Assembly: GCA_030647705.1 (NCBI GenBank) | Contig: JAUSJJ010000266.1 | Location: 1-6,516, forward strand | Direction: 5' to 3' | Origin: Dehalococcoidia bacterium | GTDB lineage: Bacteria; Chloroflexota; Dehalococcoidia; JAUSJJ01 | DNA: 6,516 bases | Part shown: piece after piece, positions 1 through 5,717 of the stretch | Position numbering within the stretch: position 1 is the first letter of the stretch | Layout: every line of letters starts with the position of its first letter | Translations under genes and position numbers: made by a program | Notes under the pieces: generated by a model | What the model was told of the DNA's origin: nothing | Databases searched by the model: none | The model's input: only the letters and a program-made list of their open reading frames with translations

Positions 1-606
1 TTCATGAAATACGTCTATCGCCGCGCGGGGCCCAGGCTGGTCAGCGGCTCCGGGTTGGGACGGCGGCAGCTCTTCCCCTGCAAAGACGGCCATGTGGCCT
101 TCATGATGATGGGTGGCCCGATACCGGGCATTGTTGCCTCCACCAGGGCACTCGTGGCCTGGATGGCCGAGCAGAACATGGCCCCCGACTGGCTGTTGAA
201 GTTCGATTGGGCCGCCGATTTCGACATCGCCGATCCCAAGAAGTTCCCCCAGGAGAAAATCGACCGGATCGAAGATGAGATGCTGCGGTTCTTCATGACC
301 AAGACCAAGGAGGAGCTTTACAAAGGGGCAGTGGACAGAGGCATCATACTGACTCCGGTGAGCACCGCCGAGGAAGTGTGGAACCACCCGCAGCTCAGGG
401 CACGAGACTTCTGGCGGAAGCTGGACCACCCTGAATTGGGCGACTCTCTCTACTACTGCGGGGGCTTCGTCAAGATGAGCGATACTCCGCTCGGCATCCG
501 CCGACGCGCCCCGCTCATTGGCGAGCACAACGACGAGGTCTACCGCAAGGAGTTGCGCTATCCGAAACAGAAGCTCGTCCTCTTGAAGCAGGCAGGGGTT
601 ATCTAA
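1..606 (+). CDS. Class III (CaiB/BaiF family) CoA-transferase, C-terminal part, 5' end outside window
   Basis: The reading frame is open from the first base and ends with TAA at 604-606, giving about 201 residues, roughly the second half of a ~400-residue class III CoA-transferase. These enzymes move CoA between carboxylic acids through an aspartyl-CoA anhydride intermediate in the cytosol. Visible family signs are the small-domain pattern 'LFPCKDGHVAF', the segment 'GIILTPVSTAEEVWNHPQLRARDFW' (read as the usual site where family members have 'V.t..ev..dpql..R.f'), and the C-terminal 'APLIGEHNDEVYRKEL'. The N-terminal nucleotide fold and the catalytic Asp lie outside the window, so activity cannot be judged. 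The next gene, 186 bases on, is a second member of the same family, which suggests a tandem pair. The family call is firm; the substrate is unknown. Confidence 0.9.
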   Translation, partial: FMKYVYRRAGPRLVSGSGLGRRQLFPCKDGHVAFMMMGGPIPGIVASTRALVAWMAEQNMAPDWLLKFDWAADFDIADPKKFPQEKIDRIEDEMLRFFMTKTKEELYKGAVDRGIILTPVSTAEEVWNHPQLRARDFWRKLDHPELGDSLYYCGGFVKMSDTPLGIRRRAPLIGEHNDEVYRKELRYPKQKLVLLKQAGVI

Positions 607-629
607 GCCGGGGTTCAGGATCTCCGGCT
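606..629 (+). terminator. Weak hairpin overlapping the stop of the first CoA-transferase
   Basis: AGCCGG (606-611) pairs with CCGGCT (624-629) and can be extended by two inner pairs, one of them G-U, leaving a loop of about 8 bases. No run of T follows, so it is at best a weak terminator or an mRNA 3' end structure. Confidence 0.25.
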
Positions 630-638
630 AATACATCT

Positions 639-727
639 GTCATTCCGGACTCGATCCGGAATCCAGTCATTCCAATCTGGATTCCCGCTGGAGTTTACCC
701 CGCACCGCGAGGCCGGGCGGGAATGAC
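639..727. repeat. Palindromic intergenic repeat, copy A (MITE/REP-like)
   Basis: This 89-base element has perfect 8-base inverted ends, GTCATTCC at 639-646 and GGAATGAC at 720-727. It contains a hairpin of ATTCCGGA (642-649) with TCCGGAAT (655-662) around loop CTCGA. A second pairing joins ATTCCCGC (681-688) and GCGGGAAT (717-724). The core at 688-709 recurs in opposite orientation at 4314-4335 with 20 of 22 bases identical. It encodes nothing obvious. Such elements are usually dispersed in many copies in a genome; whether this one is cannot be seen here. Confidence 0.75.
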
Positions 728-778
728 AATTTTGCGGGCAGGGTCAGCCGATCACCTGCATTGCAGCAAGACCAACGC

Positions 779-784
779 GGGAGG
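779..784 (+). promoter_or_regulatory. Ribosome binding site that fixes the GTG start of the second CoA-transferase
   Basis: GGGAGG stands 7 bases before the GTG at 792. It is the best Shine-Dalgarno match in this gap. It supports starting the protein at 792 and not at the in-frame ATG at 723, which lies inside the terminal repeat of copy A. Confidence 0.75.
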
Positions 785-791
785 CCTTTCA

Positions 792-2042
792 GTGAAAAAC
801 AAGTATCCGCTCGAAGGAATCAAAGTCGCCAACTTCTCGTGGATTGGCGTCGGCCCCATGACCATGCGATACCTGGCGCACTGGGGCGCGACAGTCGTTC
901 GAGTGGAAAGCCATCTCAGGCTGGACAACGCCAGGGTATTCCTGCCCTTCAAGGATGGCATCCCCGGCATCAACCGCAGCGGCATGTACGCCGCCATAAA
1001 CAACAGCGTGCTCGGGATCACCATCAACATGAACAAGCCCACCGGACTGGGCATCGCCTGGCGGCTCATCAAATGGGCGGACGTGGTGGCGGAAAGCTTC
1101 ACGCCCGGCACCATGAAGAAGTGGGGCCTGGACTACGAGAGCGTGAAGAAGGTCAAGCCAGAGATCATCTACTTCAGCACCACCCAGAACGGGCAGACCG
1201 GCCCCTTGAGCAGTGTGGCCGGCTTCGGGATACAGGGCATGGCGGTGGCCGGTTTCACCAATATCTCCGGCTGGCCGGACCACGACCCCGCGCCGACCCA
1301 GGGCGCATACACCGACTACATTTCGCCACGTTTCGCAGCAGCGGCTATCCTGGCCGCCCTCGACCGGCGCAGGAGGACGGGGAAGGGGCAACACATAGAC
1401 CAGGCACAGTTCGAAACGGGCATCCAGTTCCTGGCGCCCATGATCATGGACTATACAGTAAACGGACGTGTGATGACCCGGAATGGCAATCGCATTCCCT
1501 CCGCCGCCCCGCATGGGGTCTATCCCTGCAAAGGCGACGACCGATGGTGCGCCATCTGTATCGCCAGCGACCGCGACTGGCTGGCCTTTCGCGTCACGGC
1601 CGGGAATCCCACCTGGACCGGGGACAGCAAGTTCAGCACGCTGGCAGGCAGAAAACAGAATGAGGACGAGTTGGACAGCCTGGTCGCGGGCTGGACGGCG
1701 GAATACACGGCCGAGCAGGTAGAAGCCATGATGCAGGCAGCCGGCATTGCCGCGGGGGTGGTGGAGAGCAACAAGGACCTGTACCAGGACGCCCATCTCA
1801 AGGAACAGGGTTTCTTCCGGCCGCTGCAGCATTCCGAACTGGGGCCGATATCCATCCAGGGCCCGCACTTCACCCTGTCGAAAAGCCCGGACCACCAGTT
1901 CGCGCCGCCCTGCATGGGAGAACACAACGAATATGTCTTCAAAGAAGTCCTCGGCATGAGCGAGGACGACATCTCGGACGCCTTTGCCGACGGCGGCATC
2001 ACCACCGACGCCGACCTGCCGGAGATCCGCGCCGCGTTCTAG
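792..2042 (+). CDS. Class III (CaiB/BaiF family) CoA-transferase, complete
   Basis: This is a 416-residue protein from GTG 792, a normal length for formyl-CoA / BaiF / BbsF-type transferases, which activate a carboxylic acid by taking CoA from a donor thioester. The N-terminal fold is visible at residues 7-40 ('LEGIKVANFSW...GATVVRVES'). Residues 98-116 hold the family signature 'VVAESFTPGTMKKWGLDYE', followed by 'NGQTGP'. Asp175 in 'GAYTDYISPRF' is at the position expected for the catalytic Asp (Asp169 in formyl-CoA transferase, from memory). 'RRTGKGQHID' follows at about 184-193, and the C-terminal 'GEHNEYVFKEVLG' is typical. The upstream extension to ATG 723 would add 23 residues derived from repeat DNA and is not family-like. 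It follows a second transferase gene and precedes a BaiCD-like flavoenzyme gene. Family and intactness are firm; substrate is unknown. Confidence 0.93.
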   Translation: MKNKYPLEGIKVANFSWIGVGPMTMRYLAHWGATVVRVESHLRLDNARVFLPFKDGIPGINRSGMYAAINNSVLGITINMNKPTGLGIAWRLIKWADVVAESFTPGTMKKWGLDYESVKKVKPEIIYFSTTQNGQTGPLSSVAGFGIQGMAVAGFTNISGWPDHDPAPTQGAYTDYISPRFAAAAILAALDRRRRTGKGQHIDQAQFETGIQFLAPMIMDYTVNGRVMTRNGNRIPSAAPHGVYPCKGDDRWCAICIASDRDWLAFRVTAGNPTWTGDSKFSTLAGRKQNEDELDSLVAGWTAEYTAEQVEAMMQAAGIAAGVVESNKDLYQDAHLKEQGFFRPLQHSELGPISIQGPHFTLSKSPDHQFAPPCMGEHNEYVFKEVLGMSEDDISDAFADGGITTDADLPEIRAAF

Positions 2043-2120
2043 CCGGAGTAGCGCGAAGAGGAGTGCAGAGGACGAAGTCCTTTGCCTGGGTCAGGGGGCG
2101 CCCCCCAGAAATACCTATGC

Positions 2121-2135
2121 GGGTGGGCGGGTGGG
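2121..2135 (+). other. G-quadruplex motif (four GGG runs, single-base loops)
   Basis: The sequence is GGGTGGGCGGGTGGG: four runs of three G separated by T, C and T. It matches the canonical G3+N1-7 pattern with the shortest possible loops, the class known to fold most stably. It is on the strand sense to the flanking genes, 218 bases before the flavoenzyme start, so it could form in mRNA or in the displaced coding strand. Function is not shown. Confidence 0.7.
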
Positions 2136-2204
2136 AGCAGCAGACGCTTGCATGTGAAGGAGAGATGGCGTCCCTTCTCTGGCAGGGGTGGCGTTGCCTC
2201 AAAT

Positions 2205-2280
2205 GTCATTCTGAGGAGCGAAGCGACGAATCTCGTCTTTCGGGGTGGGATACGAGATCCTTCGCTACGCTCAGGATGAC
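2205..2280. repeat. Long imperfect inverted repeat (HSEERSDES-type intergenic element), copy C
   Basis: The left arm, 2205-2236, starts GTCATTCTGAGGAGCGAAG. The right arm, 2252-2280, ends CTACGCTCAGGATGAC. They are imperfect reverse complements, with a few mismatches and a short indel, around a loop of about 15 bases. The ends are GTCATTCT and AGGATGAC, one mismatch from perfect inversion and close to those of copy A. This is a widely dispersed bacterial palindromic repeat type (known to me as common in Chloroflexota and some other phyla). In RNA it would form a large stem-loop 73 bases before the next gene. Confidence 0.85.
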
Positions 2281-2352
2281 AAGGATGCAGTACTCTCAGG
2301 GCAATACCGGTAAGGGCAACCGACCAAAAAACAACTACGAGGGAGAAGCCAC

Positions 2353-4272
2353 ATGACCAAACCCGCTTTGACCAAGCTGTTCGAGCCGGTGCGAATCGGC
2401 ACGATGGAAATAAGGAACCGCATCGTGTTGCCGCCCATGGGCACGTGCTACGCTGATGAAGATGGCTACGTCACCGAGCGGATGAAGAGCTACTACGCGT
2501 CACGCGCCGAGGGCGGCTGCGGGCTGGTCATTCTGGAGTATACGTGCGTAGACTCGCCGGAGGGCGAGAACCTGTCCTACACCCTGCGGATCGACGACGA
2601 CAGGTTCATCCCCGGACTGACGGAGCTGGCCCAGGCCATCAAGAAACACGGCGCCAGGGCCGCCCTCCAGCTTCACCATGTGGGCAGAGAAGGCAAATCA
2701 CAAGTTACTCGCATGCAGCCAGTATCTGCCTCACCGCTACGAGCGCCGGGGCACGAGACGCCCAGAGAGCTGTCGGTGCCTGAGATCAAGCGGATCGTAA
2801 CGCGCTTCGCTGACGGGGCCGAGCGTGCCAGAAGGGCCGGATTCGACGGAGTGGAAGTCCACTCCGCCTCGGGTTATCTGCTCAACAACTTCCTGTCTGC
2901 AGCGTCGAACAAACGCACGGACGAATACGGCGGAAGCCTGGAGAACCGGGCCCGCATCCTGGTTGAAATCCTTCATGCCATCAGGCAGAAAGTGGGCAAC
3001 AGCTACCCGGTGTGGTGCCGCATCAACGGTCTGGAATGGGGTGAGACGGATGGCATCACCATAGAGGAAGCCGCCAGGATAGCGGCGCTTGCCGAGAGGG
3101 CCGGTGCGGACGCTATACACGTGAGGGACTTCGCCGCGGCCAGCCACATGTTGCTAACCATATCCCCACCCCCAGGCAACTTGATTCCCCAGGCGGCGGC
3201 CGTCAAGTCGGCGGTCAAAGTCCCGGTGATCGCCTCGGGCAGGATCGATCCGGAGCTGGCCGAGAAGACTCTGCGGGAGGGCAAAGCGGACCTCATCGCC
3301 ATGGGACGCTGGCAGATCGCTGACCCGGAGATCGCCGGCAAGGCGGCACAGGGCAGGCTGGATGAGATCAGGCCTTGCATCGCCTGCATGAGATGTGGCG
3401 AGACCGTCGGCGAGTTCAACGTGCCCATGCTCTGCTCCGTCAACGCGACGTTGAGCAAGGAGTGGAAACGGAAGATCGCACCGGCCAGGGAGAAGAAGAA
3501 GGTGGTGATCGTGGGCGGCGGCCCTGGAGGACTGGAGGCGGCAAGGGTGGCGGCGCTGAGAGGACACCAGGTAGTGCTCTATGAGAAGGGCGCCAGGCTG
3601 GGCGGGCAATTGCTGGCGGCGTCCGTCGCGCCCGAGAAACATGACATACTGCCCTACATCAAATATCTTGAAGGCCAGATGAAGAAGCTCGGCGTCACGG
3701 TCAAGCTGAACACGGAGGCCAACGCCGATCTCATAAAGAGGGAGAACCCGGACGCCGTGGTGCTGGCCTCTGGCGTCAAGCCTGCCGTTCCTCCGATACC
3801 GGGAATCGATGGCGAGAACGTAGTCACCGCAGCAGACGTGTTGACCGGCAAGGCAGCCACCGGAAAGCGCGTGGTGGTGCTGGGTGGCGGCATGGTGGGC
3901 TGCGAGGCGGCGGAGGTGCTGGCCGGCCAGGGTAAGGACGTGACCATCGTTGAGGTGCTGGACAAGGTCGGGAGCGAGATCATGACCCTGTTCCGGCGCC
4001 CAACCTTGAACCGGTTGAAGGACAGGAAGGTGGCAATGGTCACGGGCGCGAAATGCCTGGAGATATCCACGGACGGCGTCAGAGCTGTCACCAGGGACGG
4101 CGAGCGACTCATCCAGGGCGAAAGCGTGGTGCTGGCAACCGGCGCCAGGGCCAATCGCGACCTGCTCCAAGGCCTGAGCGGGGTCACCGTTCATCTGGTG
4201 GGCGATTGCATTCAGCCACGGAAGATACTGGAGGCCGTCGAGGACGGCTTCGTGGTGGGGAACCGGCTCTAG
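2353..4272 (+). CDS. FMN / 4Fe-4S / FAD ene-reductase or dehydrogenase (BaiCD / 2,4-dienoyl-CoA reductase / TMADH family)
   Basis: This complete 639-residue protein starts at ATG 2353, 7 bases after GAGGGAG (2339-2345). Residues 8-340 form an old-yellow-enzyme barrel: 'LFEPVRIG', 'QLHHVGR' (106-112), 'HSASGYLLNNFL' (170-181) and 'NKRTDEYGG' (186-194). Cys342, 345, 348 and 361 (C-x2-C-x2-C-x12-C, as I recall for trimethylamine dehydrogenase) would hold a 4Fe-4S cluster. Two dinucleotide-binding motifs follow: VVIVGGGPGG (384-393) for FAD and VVVLGGGMVG (507-516) for NAD(P). The C-terminal 'LVGDCIQPRKILEAVEDG' is the usual flavin-binding end. Electrons would pass NAD(P)H-FAD-4Fe-4S-FMN-substrate, or the reverse. 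Tyr175 is at the place of the catalytic Tyr of dienoyl-CoA reductase (from memory). Next to CoA-transferases, an enoyl-CoA or BaiCD-like substrate is plausible but unproven. Confidence 0.93.
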   Translation: MTKPALTKLFEPVRIGTMEIRNRIVLPPMGTCYADEDGYVTERMKSYYASRAEGGCGLVILEYTCVDSPEGENLSYTLRIDDDRFIPGLTELAQAIKKHGARAALQLHHVGREGKSQVTRMQPVSASPLRAPGHETPRELSVPEIKRIVTRFADGAERARRAGFDGVEVHSASGYLLNNFLSAASNKRTDEYGGSLENRARILVEILHAIRQKVGNSYPVWCRINGLEWGETDGITIEEAARIAALAERAGADAIHVRDFAAASHMLLTISPPPGNLIPQAAAVKSAVKVPVIASGRIDPELAEKTLREGKADLIAMGRWQIADPEIAGKAAQGRLDEIRPCIACMRCGETVGEFNVPMLCSVNATLSKEWKRKIAPAREKKKVVIVGGGPGGLEAARVAALRGHQVVLYEKGARLGGQLLAASVAPEKHDILPYIKYLEGQMKKLGVTVKLNTEANADLIKRENPDAVVLASGVKPAVPPIPGIDGENVVTAADVLTGKAATGKRVVVLGGGMVGCEAAEVLAGQGKDVTIVEVLDKVGSEIMTLFRRPTLNRLKDRKVAMVTGAKCLEISTDGVRAVTRDGERLIQGESVVLATGARANRDLLQGLSGVTVHLVGDCIQPRKILEAVEDGFVVGNRL

Positions 4273-4295
4273 TGACGCCGTGGCACACCAGAACC

Positions 4296-4399
4296 GCCAT
4301 CCCGACCCCGTATCGCGGCACGGGGTAAACTCCAGTCAGGACCCAGGAAGAATGAGCATCCTGAGGCAGGCACTGGATTCCGATTTTCATCGGAATGGC
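4296..4399. repeat. Palindromic intergenic repeat, copy B (inverted relative of copy A)
   Basis: This element of about 104 bases is bounded by GCCATCCC (4296-4303) and GGAATGGC (4392-4399), inverted ends with one mismatch. The 22-base core at 4314-4335 is the reverse complement of the core of copy A apart from 2 bases. Hairpins are ATTCCGAT (4377-4384) with ATCGGAAT (4389-4396), loop TTTC, and ACCCCG (4305-4310) with CGGGGT (4321-4326). The order hairpin, spacer, core is the same as in copy A when read on the other strand. It lies in the gap after the full-length flavoenzyme gene. Confidence 0.75.
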
Positions 4400-4420
4400 G
4401 ACGATGGGCAGCGTAGTTGG

Positions 4421-4448
4421 TTGTGACGGCTGAGATTGCCGGCATAAA
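4421..4448 (+). promoter_or_regulatory. Possible weak sigma70-like promoter before the short flavoenzyme gene
   Basis: TTGTGA (4421-4426) and CATAAA (4443-4448) are 16 bases apart, each matching 4 of 6 consensus bases. Such matches arise by chance. It is listed because the 208-base gap suggests the short flavoenzyme gene might have its own promoter. Confidence 0.18.
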
Positions 4449-4480
4449 GACGCCCCTTTGGCGCAAGACTTCAGACGTGA

Positions 4481-5656
4481 ATGCCTGATGCAGAATGGCG
4501 TAGAACCGTGAGACTGCTTGAGCCTGTAACCATAGGCGGCATGAGACTCAAGAACCGCGTCGTCATGCCCGCCATGTTCGTGAACCTGGGACTCCGGGGC
4601 CGCCGGGCACGCGCGTTCTACGTTGAGCGTGCCAGGGGCGGCGTAGCAGCCATCGTCACCCAGGGCATCTCCGTGGACCTTCTTATCTCGGACGAACCCT
4701 GGCGGCAGGCCGACGCGGCGGCTGCCTTCGTTAAGGGTATGCGGTCGCTCACGGACGCCGTGCACGCGGCAGGCGCACGTATCGGCCCGCAGCTCTTTCA
4801 TGCCAACCGGTTCCCATCGGGCATGGGTCTTGAAGACGCCAGGGGCGAGCCGGTTGCCCCGTCAGCCTCTGACGACATCTACTATCGTGGAGCCCATTCA
4901 GGTCTACCGCCCAAGACCCCATGTCGCGCGTTGACCGCCGCCGAGATCGAGACGATCATTCTCCGCTTCGGCCAGGCAGCCAGGGCTGCCCTGGAGGCCG
5001 GCTTCGATTTCATCGAGATCAACGCCTCCAACGGGCAGCTCTGCTCCCAGTTCTTCTCCCCCGCCGACAACCGGCGAACCGACAAGTTCGGTGGAGACAT
5101 AGCCCGGCGGATGACCTTCGGCCTGGAATGCGTCATGGCAATGCGAATCGCGACATCGGGGGATCTGCCTGTCATCTTCCGCATCGGAGCCTATGATGAA
5201 AAAACGGGCGGCGCCACTCTGGCAGACAACGTGGCCTTCGCCCTTGAATTGGAGAAAGCCGGCGTTGCCGCGCTCAACATCGGCGTCGGCGCTCCCGCCG
5301 ACCCGCGCCGCTACTGGATCGACCACGTTGCACCAACTTCCGATCGCCCGCTTGGCCTGCTGGCGGATTTCGCCGCAGCCTTCAAACGGAAGGTCAACGT
5401 GCCCGTGATCGCGGTTGGCCGCATCAATACACCGCAGGTCGCTGAGGAAATCGTCTCCAACGACAAGGCAGACCTTGTTGCCATCGGGCGGCAGTTGCTG
5501 GCCGACCCGCTGTGGGTGGAAAAGGTAGCCGAAGGCAGAGACGATAAGATCGTAGCCTGCCTTAGCTGCAACACGTGCATGGACAGCCTGGCCGCCGGCG
5601 GTGACATCGCCTGTGCGGTCAACCCTTCCTTGGGCAAAGAAGCCGAAAGGGCATAA
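4481..5656 (+). CDS. Short FMN / 4Fe-4S old-yellow-enzyme-family protein lacking the FAD/NAD(P) domain
   Basis: This 391-residue protein is related to the preceding flavoenzyme. It has 'LLEPVTIGGMRLKNRVVMPAM' at about 12-32, 'PQLFHANR' (103-110), 'NASNGQLCSQFF' (181-192), 'NRRTDKFGG' (197-205), 'VPVIAVGRI' (308-316), and Cys360, 363, 366 and 378 (C-x2-C-x2-C-x11-C) for a 4Fe-4S cluster. It stops 13 residues after the last Cys, where full-length members (640-730 residues) run on into the FAD domain. No such domain is visible downstream in any frame, so a partner would have to supply electrons. A hairpin begins 2 bases after the stop, which argues that this end is genuine. Compared with its neighbour, the Tyr at the proposed catalytic site is Gln186, and H-x-G-R is H-A-N-R. 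An in-frame stop directly precedes ATG 4481. GTG 4508 ('VRLLEPVTIG') fits the family start as well, and neither has a good ribosome binding site. Confidence 0.88.
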   Translation: MPDAEWRRTVRLLEPVTIGGMRLKNRVVMPAMFVNLGLRGRRARAFYVERARGGVAAIVTQGISVDLLISDEPWRQADAAAAFVKGMRSLTDAVHAAGARIGPQLFHANRFPSGMGLEDARGEPVAPSASDDIYYRGAHSGLPPKTPCRALTAAEIETIILRFGQAARAALEAGFDFIEINASNGQLCSQFFSPADNRRTDKFGGDIARRMTFGLECVMAMRIATSGDLPVIFRIGAYDEKTGGATLADNVAFALELEKAGVAALNIGVGAPADPRRYWIDHVAPTSDRPLGLLADFAAAFKRKVNVPVIAVGRINTPQVAEEIVSNDKADLVAIGRQLLADPLWVEKVAEGRDDKIVACLSCNTCMDSLAAGGDIACAVNPSLGKEAERA

Positions 5657-5657
5657 C

Positions 5658-5674
5658 CGGGGAGAACCTCCCCG
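5658..5674 (+). terminator. GC-rich hairpin directly after the short flavoenzyme gene
   Basis: CGGGGAG (5658-5664) pairs perfectly with CTCCCCG (5668-5674) around a tight AAC loop, 2 bases after the stop codon. The sequence that follows, TCTGTACGTT, is only modestly T-rich, so it may act together with the next hairpin or protect the mRNA 3' end. Confidence 0.4.
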
Positions 5675-5687
5675 TCTGTACGTTCCT

Positions 5688-5717
5688 CCGGCAAGACTCC
5701 GCCGGCTATTTCTTTGT
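5688..5717 (+). terminator. Candidate intrinsic terminator between convergent genes
   Basis: CCGGC (5688-5692) pairs with GCCGG (5701-5705) and is followed by CTATTTCTTT, a T-rich tail, in the + direction. It overlaps the stop codon of the - strand haem-protein gene (5706-5708). In the - direction no T tail follows, so it should act mainly on + transcripts. Confidence 0.4.

Larger units (their letters stand above)
2043..2352. other. 310-base non-coding gap between CoA-transferase and flavoenzyme
   Basis: No convincing gene lies here. From left to right it contains a GC palindrome GGGGGCGCCCCC (2094-2105), a G-quadruplex motif (2121-2135), a long imperfect inverted repeat (2205-2280) and the ribosome binding site of the flavoenzyme gene (2339-2345). 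The open frame through the repeat (2063-2356) encodes the 'HSEERSDES...RSFATLRMT' peptide, a well-known false translation of this repeat type. Confidence 0.7.

Noticed and set aside
723..791. N-terminal extension of the second CoA-transferase from ATG 723
   Set aside because: The ATG lies in the terminal repeat of copy A, has no ribosome binding site, and the residues do not belong to the family.
789..1925. 378-residue open frame on the - strand
   Set aside because: It is antisense to the well-supported CoA-transferase gene; the composition (many H, R, G, P) is typical of a shadow frame in GC-rich DNA.
2094..2105. GGGGGCGCCCCC palindrome
   Set aside because: It has no loop and no T tail, and is easily explained by GC-rich composition; noted in the gap description only.
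2063..2356. 97-residue open frame ending in an ATGA overlap with the flavoenzyme start
   Set aside because: Its middle is the translation of the palindromic repeat ('HSEERSDES...'), a known artefact. It has no family-like sequence, and the overlap with the next start is accidental.
3154..4194. 346-residue open frame on the - strand
   Set aside because: It is antisense to the flavoenzyme gene, with no recognisable motif and His/Arg/Leu-rich shadow composition.
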